Assembly (NCBI RefSeq): GCF_003957515.1
Contig: NZ_RQXW01000004.1
Span: 124,001-188,000, forward strand
Reading direction: 5' to 3'
DNA from: Amphritea opalescens
GTDB lineage: Bacteria; Pseudomonadota; Gammaproteobacteria; Pseudomonadales; Balneatricaceae
Length of the DNA stretch: 64,000 nucleotides
Below are positions 63,401 through 64,000 of the stretch, piece by piece. How positions within the stretch are numbered: the first letter of the stretch is position 1; the number at the start of each line of letters is the position of its first letter. Both the position numbers and the translations under genes were made by a program. Below the pieces are notes generated by a model. That model ran no database searches and had not been told where the DNA came from. It saw only the letters and a program-made list of their open reading frames with translations.

Positions 63401-64000
63401 CCAAAACAGTGACAATGGTCGATCCATTTTCTAGGTTCCCTGTAGCCAAACTAACATTCGTCACATCAGTGTAGGCCGGGGTAATAAATTCAATATTTAA
63501 AGTGAAGTTACGCTGATCTTCTGCCAAAGCAGGATCCGGCTGAGTCACATTGACCGCCAAGTCTGCAACCCCATTCAGTTTATCTTCAATCTGCTGCATC
63601 ATCGCCGAATAATCGGCCAATGCTGGGATAACAGCGCTGACCAAGCCACTCGAACCATCGGGGTGATCAAAGCTAAGCGTAAACTCACCGCCGCTCACCT
63701 GACTGCCTAAAGCAATCTGATGAATGTAGTTTCGCTCAGTACCATCTAATGGAGACTGCGCCGCAACCGCCGATTGAACCGACGTATCGCTCGAAGCCGT
63801 TAAGTGGGTTGGAGTAAAGATCAGCTGTTCGGGATTATCAAATCGATCCAGATTCAAGAAGGTAATCGCAAACTTACCCGCCGTCACGTCATCGGGGGTT
63901 ACGTCGACATTATTAGCCCCAAGGAATAATTCAAGCGCAGTTTTAATATTCGCGGCGGTCGCAATGGCATTTGCTCCAACAGCAATATCCGCAGTGGTAA
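36492..64000 (-). CDS. Giant repeat-rich secreted protein, N-terminus beyond window
   Basis: A single uninterrupted frame of 9,168 codons plus stop, still open at the right edge; the GTG at 63885-63887 is not a start because coding with the same repeat pattern continues upstream. From N to C (high to low coordinates): beta modules (62700-64000), a matrixin-like zinc protease (62235-62665), an Asp-rich region with EF-hand loops (57900-62150), an RTX-like block (56200-57100), PW-type modules (53160-55690), more RTX-like repeats (49900-52050), a non-repetitive region (47300-49870), RTX-like repeats (46000-47150), Calx-beta-like units (44700-45850), PPC-like and WxVTV modules (42000-44640), a mixed region, and an eight-fold RTX super-repeat (37130-38945). 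The tail (36492-37130) is proline/acid rich and includes a short hydrophobic stretch. Cysteine is very rare (three noticed). Likely surface-bound or released adhesin/matrix protein; calcium binding is expected. Confidence 0.9.
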   Translation of the reverse strand, partial: TTADIAVGANAIATAANIKTALELFLGANNVDVTPDDVTAGKFAITFLNLDRFDNPEQLIFTPTHLTASSDTSVQSAVAAQSPLDGTERNYIHQIALGSQVSGGEFTLSFDHPDGSSGLVSAVIPALADYSAMMQQIEDKLNGVADLAVNVTQPDPALAEDQRNFTLNIEFITPAYTDVTNVSLATGNLENGSTIVTVLDGSIIVANYKNIQNLESGEGNDVFINNSGGVVVTDLVDRSTNPTEPASFELDFTANSFNEGELVTLSFANFETTAGVTPDPARLAAVFAIGADNAATLSNITAALDELAGITVAVSSAVDGKFTVLFSASPAPVVSDFKVDLAKTTFTFNDKFGQDQVFSTGTSDVLDFSSIAETITQSAPQADADGEYTSYSYSDESGTLHEVKAYGTFETKGLGNIATGEGLWTAFKSSQGFGDIVTTTAAVGSGATLNATAATDIATIDALKTEAIARWTEVLPAAALTGLQNITVAVGDIGGNVVGRTVSAAGTNGLDYTITLDDNAAGATWYLDTTASDDTDDGVYDGIDLLTVLMHEMGHVLGMSHPDFATTDLMMEEIDKGQRLLPTSDHFKSLSDQTKLSIGLGELATWSSHIGTKIDNYLDDSTAIPFTDLSLSDLLGDKVTNLDGTIQTKVQSFVDTIDAYLNLNSSATTKDLLEHLQTIGSTDGFAINVASSSNLKEYSVALTLESFSELVNLDLNELISFGDFDFDLPIDITQSQPLVIRGGIDFMFNFGVDDDGAFYVRDPGLDAHFNFGEEYIDIVGMTAGSADTTPATVTIAGDHVGAIKSTSAGQFMVGDSFYLQGSGYTDELYTVAAIELSPDGNSTIITLEEEISASDLSDEIAGNLIKAFDFGVNLGPVGFEVNDAALSLGASIGMGFDGVLNYQDMLNDNTASLMGLPSLEGDAHFEVLLPVSLSGALDGFSNEVGFITASSSGLPEDASMAQFLASIPSSVQFDNLEEVFSLGGLSLDMIIGGIDELLKDVVGTDREVLGQQTGNTVNFYEERWGAGGTLATDSYKVAPVGGPQASRYEILEDGKGITLLEWTDTDSGDSFWGVELFESDVRVVQTYVHTAWELMGSYDADDVLVERITENEVTDATFIDTTDNSSTTGETLSRFNIKDGVLYDKIALIDASLADILGDSGVSFAAGLSSAVSTVRDAARNVQQLEDMLNEELRILLAPLGIASDADMVDMSYLNSAFDFDLNLDLIAEKEFDLALDIDDLGLDTWLGLSAGALDAINVEANAKIDLRAEAGLDLGFGFDLSDVRTPIFYIDEMTGIHASLHGGVDDLDIELGFDAGALGTIGLLGKQGSANIDLGFYANMGNPSADANGNGYLDLTEVTDGFQASAFGSADLNLPMFFPIEALPLGGTDKDLDADGVADNVLFAKAAFSIDQSQNFVSTFDYNLPKFDMNFDVIVLLLDLLNDPKTVREGLEGAFSAINEVANGIDNIELPLVGGEPFDDLANSLRSIETSVLGEKDASGYINGLGKKLQDLEAVGGKVFETLLNEVRQGLYDGLKTINSPLFSFVVPLLDASGAVQYDENGKIKTRLPTSADDIELTFSANGLLSFDIKFGGVLVDGELPVDFTVGMPGLGLDIDAALIAEIDYLMGLGIGLGNMAAVGSGPDFGLFLDTSGINAKGEEIALDVDARLKNGSTAQGTLGFLKVDVTDQTAGEVLQYDAAGNVINDKGAGISGHFGFDIKDIGGKTGTVAADGRLELGEKVELVINANAYAEAKLFTKVSTSAADVLPSIDTTIVYYQDLASGSLSTTSGASISFGDPNITLQNVRLDAGSVFESFLGDTFETIADIILPLKPVIDLLNTEIDMGVAKLKILDIAYLRLPATTVDTAKKVIAALAATIDFLEKAQTLKSAGYIDFGDFNLTGGYATDTSAAVTSQNIAGAKSEADRNAQLGSHASTIAGPSQEGVEGGTSSTNQSSTNNRATFGNPAGQKNFRIPILEDPASLLQFITGRGEVDLFWYDLPDLDLFFEYQKTFPVYPGFNVGFFGEIGASTNFDFGFDTRGFREWMETDFDVAETWRLFNGFYLDDHGIENTVEDQAEVTLRAAVGVIASLGLGGLVEAGVKGGIEAIIGFDLNDMETNFLDDLPVGDGKLYGSELIERITHGPQCLFDMTGSLNLFLEAFLWVGIDAGISKITLFEARNRFVNQVLATFELECIHHAPDHIASWENDDQSTGNLILSYDKGADADAHNYTVDVITPDIDLTLQKLSEEGYLDTEYYTKAEETALRDRIRTLKSDNPGEDIIVVSTGLVAEVYLAKNVSTLTIAGTSGNDRYSLKRLNGRVDYIDVELGGGSDFIEMIADTENTEILAGLYISGGANSGAALVAGVEDDVISVDAGYFGSGNANDTYEIVTGDGNDQVVVTGENFAYDGLTVRGNAGDDIIFTGEGHDRVFGGDGFDTIATYGGNDYVEGGDENISTDIATFTDPDGNLRLTPIYQLDGTPYAHYNDQGMPTDGAGGAALTVTKENSQFRTQFGDYIDGGLGDNTIRGGAGNDEISVGGVDDDGNPILGGVNDIQGNAGDDIINAGTGSVNVDAGDGDDTVVWNYAPLAAGANLVMLGGLGTDSFDITVNDDASHVDLRKLNAALFLADGVTKDTRAKLTIDYASDYIIMDDIESLKLDTQKESDDITIGDLMDTGLLSVDITLGQDKAREWQPDRDVDGNYQVYPADYSAFLAQTPQLDDNGDAVKDSNGNVIYVPVEPQSYITNVRQGEYFYRFDLQEGGQYLTTSNGAPVLESIVNVADYLASSPENNQQELWLADGLDNVTLFYGYDETKADDGRTAGNSATITAGMSAAEVQAALESITAIGVGNVTVTPAAAATESTHGTQANPWVITFDGATTDLNSNYLVLAHQYLVQKHSGPMTERDDTRAQQYLYHLDVVGADYLSNTDHTPDVTTITDTMSEVPRNGAQLLAFDVLDYNEDAPVEVNGIVWYNNEGVAVSSLMTTDEVQTALESLTDIPADSVGVSGQGTTNNPWLIRFSDNSDNPSGSADEATKGVDGNFHTLEFVVGGNVLDAGIITKTTVLGDDINLPTNIEQSFTLPASSKITAVSYGGGTVTVDADDTQASIEQALLAHFGIDDVVVTEGDTAGSWVVQILDAITDADGNYSLLNFELVDSVSGVSTQTAISSTLTDHVVFPANDRQALTIPANAFAAEFAYNSQTVAISLDLQASETVTLAQATANAIEAALLNHPDISAVKAVSGSEPGQWVVQLLDAATDGQGDFFGLSLTVSEHIADALVVPASTTTLENPSYVDGVSDPADAVYSFTNGEQKLNFSTDTAMVWYGTEKVLLNRSMSEADILAAFDGIDALRASTVAVVQAVDGLGDPDWTMTFSPLDASNISYDVMKLAEISSVAVVDQASIESQVLENAGRVQNLTLAGGPVSLWYGDKAIDLSVLSAAAIETTLEKFDSIDDVHVTGTGAVSDPWQVTFLQAERSDDGSYLQLRSDQYTLNSSVIQASTAFSRDLSNGVAATQTLYLEDWQDHAYFSYNGESVVLQRDMSALEVELYLETLDTITDVWVGGTGIENDPWTVAIIDADQNSGANYVFERFINIQNMEVKADVNTADNKQQQYIDKADVVAGTYLYYGDFSVELKAADLTAAGLQTALINAGINVVVYDETSVFRIELVNAASQAIMVNPAGGGLIDKLTVAQDINVQMTLPLGVSSTTFTHPDYASITVDLTALNAAKAAGDSVAMTAAANAVVTDLEAQFGAWSAVDQLGVATQIIVAGDGLSRNTMFTIELNGFSSQTPITQTYDFSGPGVQALIDNISSSYKVIERVDTAGNWNIELDGAGDYAVLPLNSSTGTAEGYLSSFQTIEQNVPRMIEKPTWSIPDGGGEAVLDGGTDWFEDPTYNTDNANDSVLIEGGDDASIRDYFTVGHELQDTGLVDASLDPILQKNTDTVQVVHRRVDLTEADNLSERQVTITIRGIDRKADEADTTDKFDTININALGGDDFIIAGFSPNEENILGNTINSDSVILSRAVDNLGLSGGDGDDRLIGSQYNDRINGGEGNDVITGGRGTDIFEDVDLDDNDIDTLIEQRDLNFSLSDDSFKVTGQQQSLLDPTEDVAVYEDETSVGVFEQFEIYGGASSNNYGVLDFTKGAYFDGGFGSDSYVTTLSGVVDDQSNVHIMDSGTGATESDTLEIRGADDADDLFHLDVDTQYQLLERARDSIADALSDFVLSYDNISINVLTTDTASSLQTTLANAGITARVAEVGGDALMIELITAPQTSEEKFMRFEVSDAAAASVSVIRSFVERLAEDGTGDTLLAGKPDIDAMFERKDNEIQVYSILPGQTGSYTLSYDGFTTDLLSSTDDAAAIKAALLSLIDPASGENVIRELNIKGTGTSRDPWYVSINDATQDIQGNFYVLQSNNAALINKPVDIADAIASTTPSISMADPEFYQRVYYTDGLGTVLVHGGGGNDTFVVDGTMASLNVSGDEGDDNFLIGRVIDTHFVDDGHGELIEVVKGLNGITAGVNDNSFFYGGIGDDYFEVNHNIGQLSLYGEADDDTFFLKSHLQSGVSASSVVNDTGGGGIVAGAGDENNLTAEDEKDTMINYVQNNRVSIYGGSGFDTLILSGTRQGDEFNIFTDENDKQYIYGAGLKIEGVSGIERLALLTGAGEDVINLYGLNADITLLLSLGSGDDHINYGGAADTFEVIYPESNATYTVEQDVLQDVLDAQSVTNNEVVFSKRENSFDAAAWEAFFQKWVKADANPVIDEAHWRLFEANLTVALKLFAQGVERARYYPVNGVSLSSLERKNFDSWTFTVRQDNTAAVDAYVLNTNLLEEALNFTGQEWGQNFSDGDWENYFASYAPIEDVKVSELGHAIAPALPDEIDFDLLNSLADTGSINAGNNTLDDVFFGTYLNWVIGQTVTGSIIQSDGVRLGSSNNDPEIDNWGYDPDLYLTDLYTRNVPVYHQASYWFFGTHHYTYTTAWEGVTGVGEEKYASNDRIGVAGTTPGKDMFWDMISLFYDVEAKKESDTTINVVQDYSADEVTGTAAYKFDNLPERSVLKILPENYDMSRIAGLVRVVGGAGTDTVTVNARDNAGLDITLEKQALETVDFDFNLTKLAELTDGTGFTPDDLKSALIRAHNDTQVGVLDDLLNGDVAEASVTLSKDLLVEEFTALEYLNPLQAAVTALANTNPVVSDTTFIDRLDGFVKRGLQLMGENLISTYDFSLDVLDALLIDPMLDEISSSSLKSDVVARLEGLRSYLDLSGVRAQLKDGSLPGGRVYDIASDSALRVYKQTQLDTSIRSTSYEYSQNIWDNETWDAAYDWNASLGEYVRRLDPNADDVQALTRNDNGYGDGPQADSTVGKTNYNVVREIDTREVLAIHYTVGDTSGIEGVNWVSGTVGNTDATRGKDILLNNQYAEIVDNLDHSYYSYSYYGVGAQHEEILEAVALRRFNQDSSANDVAASNQLDDGVYLTADNWKDYAIAVGQGALGDLDFNDANVTHLIETLDGGQALRTDVEAPLLDGLIITRDINGTAVDHEININAVQDDYGFYLAESVEIIMTINETLVVTDEFVTGKGAVENVVAFDTLQGLGEYAVRMVGVEDIVLNLNADDANDNSQVIVDKVSVESLHHATDITVNTGAGDDKLFVSAAGAENIQLNSGEGNDFITLSDTGTYAEVNAGADNDTIRVNYNATDLQTNLNGIAGELVLRGEAGSDWYYIGLAGEGESVISIDDDAADTGFDRVAIQGTDQADNFLFRPDTIFALEVDADGNPLIGAPIQRVNYNIDSNDEINVYGRDGHDSFTFDDTTAKMSVYGDAGDDTFQVGQVFNSARNNVESGLAPEDYFDTTLVTQGYISNGISYDTSLNGGIGEDNFIVYRNVASVDLNGDEDNDTFLVRSFVLVDPDDENAPVTNINGGQGADFINYAMNAPVNIRGGDGLDTVTILGTEFGDDYVITEQGVFGAGRFIGFEGIERLIINGMEGNDNFYVYSTSENLDLNLIGGLGSDTFNTAGGNDGESITVVADDLQGHSGLLEHTLTTGDTRFQALTQTISVDVMDDDEAGVIVRPVGSSIRTYEKTVGVVLADRNKTNNTYEVVLTRAPQDVVRVTASAVLATELELKQGGKGVALNGSEDTTTLLFDRTNWFIPQLVTVTAPDDDLAEGVRNIVIRHSVKEGDTDQDGDEYDRILVGQITAEVVDDDLTSHKVIDANPDVAVTLMSNNRYEVALSQAPTADVVIEIETPDSMETDKTTLTFTAADWGPQVVAYSDASGGAPDGLISHLVITDDAFFSGQVMGSLDVRSVSPTILIAKSSSEPLVAEAVAALRSDSYEVMLSHQPSDNVTITIASDGQLATDVTELTFTPGNWSEAQTVTFTAIDDTDVEGIHYGRLSHTVSSADPYYNGLAMGVVDVTIADDESPTLLIIQENGRAQVTETDAEGVLGEGMVLVDSTGLSVQASFGLAEVDELQGNDTVKSAQDLSAARWTTATDPTIAHSIAAPHITVNGRGDGSKDYFQFTVTQPMIDNAGSAGIDFWAEVDSDYASGDSVYWQSRTNLLTLAQGKTSVLPANYINNSYINYKITEAGTYFVEVEGNISNTNPAWEGVPEGADYKLHLSLPQQVTTEFDFSQSPLLEIENETGFANGVGGQLISDIDGVSGTGSDNKGWYTDPNILIGNADVGGVINDSMSHITIEGGGSYKADSYLFEVTDDMLFSPAGSVHADDSNLGSKSGWYTSAGINFPASVKVGDQWHVTVSGVTYDVEAMGTSGADLAASLLTQLNGLDSFFTAAIGSSADDVVITNIENGFKLSIIHETAYAADQTSISLQETNVVLKAPSFGVENGQDWIVTIDGQDYTFDKSSGANNLNTVGAGLVGAVKDVLGTDYRIKYDDASKTLTVTDDASKAVSVRVVDDRSVDAGSTQLIERKFTIDTGVANNRTWSVTVDGETAEYTSSYTDAANAPTLAEITDNIQAQLDSKLNGNYSITYTSGNTSFVVKRSDGNGMTTSDARFSTSQEVHQQKLVLDSTLTAENWRVLSGASAVASNVSATDVDIVGADLATQLTAGDYVAHYEASSNTLMITRDNGASPDLTLNAMVTEDTEASQSTVNVTVYSQALTIDSGYSHSSSDVWTVTVKDSNGDDVSYSGASLSTIYGIAGAAGGLAGVATALTNGLAGITVTVDTGALVFVADDESRVSASLSIENIEVLQGPQVDDRDRWDTYALDLTDDALPAVGDAWSITVNGITYTYLVSQSDIDAPESINDKVATGLMDLLHAAGLSSTVTTIGNRVLIDTVDDALVSNGRKTQVQGLFDIDYGSSFSNSSTNVYQSESFSSSGNIFTTVTETKRVVETRVTSTQSYLPYMKVFDMTSGAVNGTEMTFDKDFSWLADNGSSSQGDPMLEFLFANKGTYRVEVGYSVTYTSDVNVRTEITTLERSLFNTTSNTSVTTNGNSYSNTYLEGMTENYKLNISLEGHATDSNYVKMDGMLLTVTSGDNAGQTAIIESYDALTDTYNLKSNLVLSAGDRFEVSYLMSGVDGYANESWQDDSYQVVLSGAPMVLDPVTGLLVPDLVTVDFAGIETRTYHSNYAFEDGKTAEHNQVQVGTDTSSITFVGGTPGAGQVAWDDIQTITLSAADDDIIDGGDAQVFAPLGERLNSIRGPISIDGGLADSAAQTLNNPLLLPEENNWYKIEGTLASIDNVGGHIVVTDIAAEYWDKDSSTHNPGFNLDIENGLFELVMVDNASGEKVTMEIAAQNGQTLTLVGDWPNGIAPMTRDYYINPVNMNTRVTEVTQVDVLNLYNSASPAAESGTLTADTITGFGMGDNIRLGDEEIPGGIRYANIETLSIELGDSVDDLTIQSTHIGSTTIDTRGGDDQISVETVAGALTLRTGEGDDVITVGSQQQLADEIAALLVVDGGEGDNQLIVNDTGDVDSNDVLVTDDSITGLDMPSLAEIQLLYIRAVSGSYILDIDGVAISIPDLDEATLLAALKTHFSAGPGLVVERQDIVNGYTFTITFGGELAGEPISPLAITDIAGLNAAADATVEVKTSTVRESSLTAQTGLIQTVTPAASGAYQLEILGQLTASISVTATQAEIIEVLRPVLNPNNKPVSVVNDDLSDQQDYLPYTDNISVIRVGNEWLIQFRGAYADVEITSVVGDATVEKRMDGINYYNISQLDINLGSGSDIVNVQSSHQNTETSINTFAGEDSIYVTSNANADLTNQSDAHGTLDGINGLLNIDAGSDENALYISDFDDVDADNVSLSRERLSGMALGDITYTATNGNYNNDLVIWAGKGADQILVNSVYVEGVSATSLYGNDGDDIITVTASDNLSNPAHTALASLSDSEARRLDIFGNKGDDNVYAGAATMAIRVYGNEDNDLVFGSRGDDILYGNEGDDRIYANEGNDIVYGNAGRDTLEGDEGNDRIIGGSEDDIIRGNAGDDVILGDSGNDIIFGENGSAQNAAGNDLLASELDDLSLITSDDLSADGSDTIDGGEGDDRIMAGLGGDVVTDMSGDNIVLGDLGAIDYIDVSAISAGVVTLVRSSSAQGGDDDIRVGSLSGNNIVMGGQGADFVETSVGHDRIIGDNGEIVIGNDGVIQTIQTTGITNGGDDVIITTGGNNTVLAGQGNDRVTAGAGDDDIFGDNGLIEYVDGVVVRLLSTDVDETTTGLDTIDAGDGSNRVIGGFNSDRVTTGDGVDVILGDAGELIYVDNVITRVTSAKTSIGGADTIQSGDGDNVILAGPGADSVVTGIGDDVVLGDTGEVLFETGRLQRIVTSNEGDGEDHINTDAGDDIIFSGLGSDVINSGADNDIVIADTGVLNYNFTSEPAVLIRNDVDANLGGNDIVNLGAGNDIGLGGAGSDSIRGEEGEDAIFGDFVNITIANSGLRDFQSTLPTFGASDILSGGDGFDIMVGGSGFDYFDGSLITDVIIGNYARIQDSADFTSLLIVSDPTNREVISSSLFSIYGVNTDIAQEEDDDIFIDFGDSGDSDAEPLRIDTALRLTPLLNGEELSRLSDQELQEFLRNLPLLGVEQRRGSGHTSTPVSVPVEEQKPAVPVAPDDAIIPVAMMNERPAQDRSWLSTASDSEKSVDCEATELDREYATPASEPLSDSLAIGLLLAANVAGQRGWRLGRLSNEDNVIQGDLQDLRRAQFSRKYSIWQKKDLT
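36620..36672 (-). other. Hydrophobic C-terminal segment of the giant protein
   Basis: Encodes SDSLAIGLLLAANVAGQRGW about 40-60 residues before the C-terminus, followed by Arg-rich residues. It resembles a short membrane or sorting segment with basic flank, unlike the unstructured end of typical type I RTX substrates. It could be a retention signal. Confidence 0.4.
37130..38945 (-). repeat. C-terminal RTX block with eight ~60-residue super-repeats
   Basis: Begins with classic nonapeptides (GNKGDD, GNEGDDRIYANEGNDIVYG, GNAGDDVILGDSGND) and then shows about eight longer units of 56-62 residues. Each runs D-x-I-x-x-G-x-G-x-N-x-V-x-x-G, then GDD-I-x-GD-x-G, then a strand such as IEYVDGVVVRLLST. 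RTX nonapeptides bind calcium in parallel beta-rolls and fold only outside the cell. Confidence 0.85.
42000..43765 (-). repeat. Six WxVTV-type modules in the giant protein
   Basis: Units of roughly 90-120 residues, each starting with D/E-x-W-x-V-T-V-x-G (DQWHVTVSGVTYD, QDWIVTIDGQDYTF, RTWSVTVDGETAEY, ENWRVLSGASAV, DVWTVTVKDSNGD, DAWSITVNGITYTY), then a helix with L-x-x-x-L and a strand pair ending in TVTDDAS or MITRDNG. They diverge strongly from each other, so the DNA shows no exact repeats. Confidence 0.65.
44700..45850 (-). repeat. Calx-beta-like units in the giant protein
   Basis: Three consecutive units share Y-E-V-x-L-S-x-x-P-x-x-x-V-x-I (TYEVVLTRAPQDVVRVT, RYEVALSQAPTADVVIEIE, SYEVMLSHQPSDNVTITI), an acidic centre LTFTxxxW and an ending DDD/DDE like calcium-binding Calx-beta domains. 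A fourth, weaker unit (SYQVVLSGAPMVLDPV) lies near 41300. Confidence 0.6.
47300..49870 (-). other. Non-repetitive helical/aromatic region of the giant protein
   Basis: About 850 residues with no RTX or beta-module pattern. It is rich in helices and aromatic residues (AAWEAFFQKWVK, HWRLFEANLTVALKLFAQGV, YWFFGTHHYTYTTAWEG, YYSYSYYGVG). It sits between two RTX-like blocks, so it may be a displayed functional domain. I do not recognise a fold or catalytic motif. Confidence 0.6.
53160..55690 (-). repeat. PW-type modules in the giant protein
   Basis: Seven units of about 105-130 residues. The common plan is a Q-x-L-x-L strand, Y-x-G/Y-G-x-x-x-V-x-L, M-x-x-x-x-V-x-x-A-L-E-x-L-x-x-I, V-x-G-x-G-T-x-x-x-PW-x-V-x-F-x-D-A and a closing D-x-x-G-N-Y. 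The PW core appears as NPWVITF, NNPWLIRF, GSWVVQIL, GQWVVQLL, PDWTMTF, DPWQVTF and DPWTVAII; an eighth copy (DPWYVSIN) is at about 50800. Similar strand-helix modules occur in giant proteins of planctomycetes and marine gammaproteobacteria, from memory. Confidence 0.65.
56200..57100 (-). repeat. RTX-like calcium-binding block, N-proximal
   Basis: Glycine/aspartate repeats such as GDGNDQVVVTG, GNAGDDIIFTGEGHDRVFGG, GGLGDNTIRGGAGNDEIS and GNAGDDIINAGTG. Consistent with hemolysin-type calcium-binding nonapeptides. Confidence 0.75.
59925..59960 (-). other. EF-hand loop in the giant protein
   Basis: Encodes the 12-residue loop DANGNGYLDLTE, an exact match to the D-x-N/D-x-N/D-G-x-L-x-x-x-E calcium loop. 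A second, looser loop DLDADGVADN lies about 120 bases lower, at 59800-59835. Confidence 0.75.
62235..62665 (-). other. Matrixin-like (M10/metzincin) protease domain in the giant protein
   Basis: About 143 residues. The zinc site HEMGHVLGMSH at 62316-62348 satisfies the metzincin consensus HExxHxxGxxH; 11-16 residues later LMMEE supplies the Met for the Met-turn. Upstream ALKTEAIARWTEV, ITVAVGDIGGN and GIDLLTVLM fit the matrixin core. All catalytic residues are present, so proteolysis (self-processing or attack on host/prey matrix) is possible. Confidence 0.8.

Noticed and set aside
63885-63887. GTG as the start of the giant protein
   Set aside because: Upstream codons to the window edge remain open and encode the same kind of module (for example NIKTALELFLGANN), so the gene continues beyond 64000.

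Overview
The window looks like chromosomal DNA of a marine gammaproteobacterium, probably Oceanospirillales-like. The evidence is the gene order hemA-prfA-prmC-moeB diverging from TPR lipoprotein-lolB-tRNA-prs-rplY-pth-ychF, the liv operon, a Pseudomonas-type long SerB and a FimX-like c-di-GMP protein. This placement rests on synteny and protein character only; no database was searched.

Layout. 1-3734 (minus): an operon with a YCF48/BNR-repeat exported protein, an RND/MMPL-type permease and the start of a possible universal-stress-like protein cut by the window edge. 4126-9013 (plus): a complete branched-chain amino acid ABC transporter, livJHMGF, with a structured leader and hairpins between livJ and livH. 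9382-13272 (plus): a small zinc-ribbon protein, a SixA-like phosphatase, an AEC transporter, a Cys-rich SO_0444-type metal permease and an ankyrin-like protein. 13289-18207 (minus): a RidA-like protein, a CoA-binding protein, moeB-like, prmC, prfA and hemA. 18390-24462 (plus): TPR lipoprotein, lolB, tRNA-Gln, prs, rplY, pth and ychF; ispE, usually found between lolB and prs, is missing. 24601-25410: two tRNA-Met and two more tRNA-Gln genes, followed by a decaying ~162-bp tandem repeat that carries copies of the tRNA-Gln 3' end. 25603-27738: FimX-like GGDEF/EAL protein with degenerate active sites. 27795-29021 (minus): serB.

29320-64000 (minus) is the most unusual part. It is one apparent operon of six genes. 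It starts beyond the right edge with a giant surface/secreted protein: at least 9,168 residues, about 27.5 kb, in this window alone. This protein has an embedded matrixin-type zinc protease, EF-hand loops, several families of repeated beta modules, Calx-beta-like units and RTX-like blocks. After it come a DUF3467 protein, a GAF-TM-HlyD protein, a PqqD-like/M50/HlyD membrane protein with an HELGH site, a shortened SecA-like ATPase and a small periplasmic HlyD-type adaptor. The window holds no type I ABC exporter, TolC or two-partner TpsB. My inference is that the five small genes form a dedicated export or surface-assembly machine for the giant protein, built around an accessory SecA and a membrane zinc-protease/adaptor. 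This is the best candidate here for an undescribed system.
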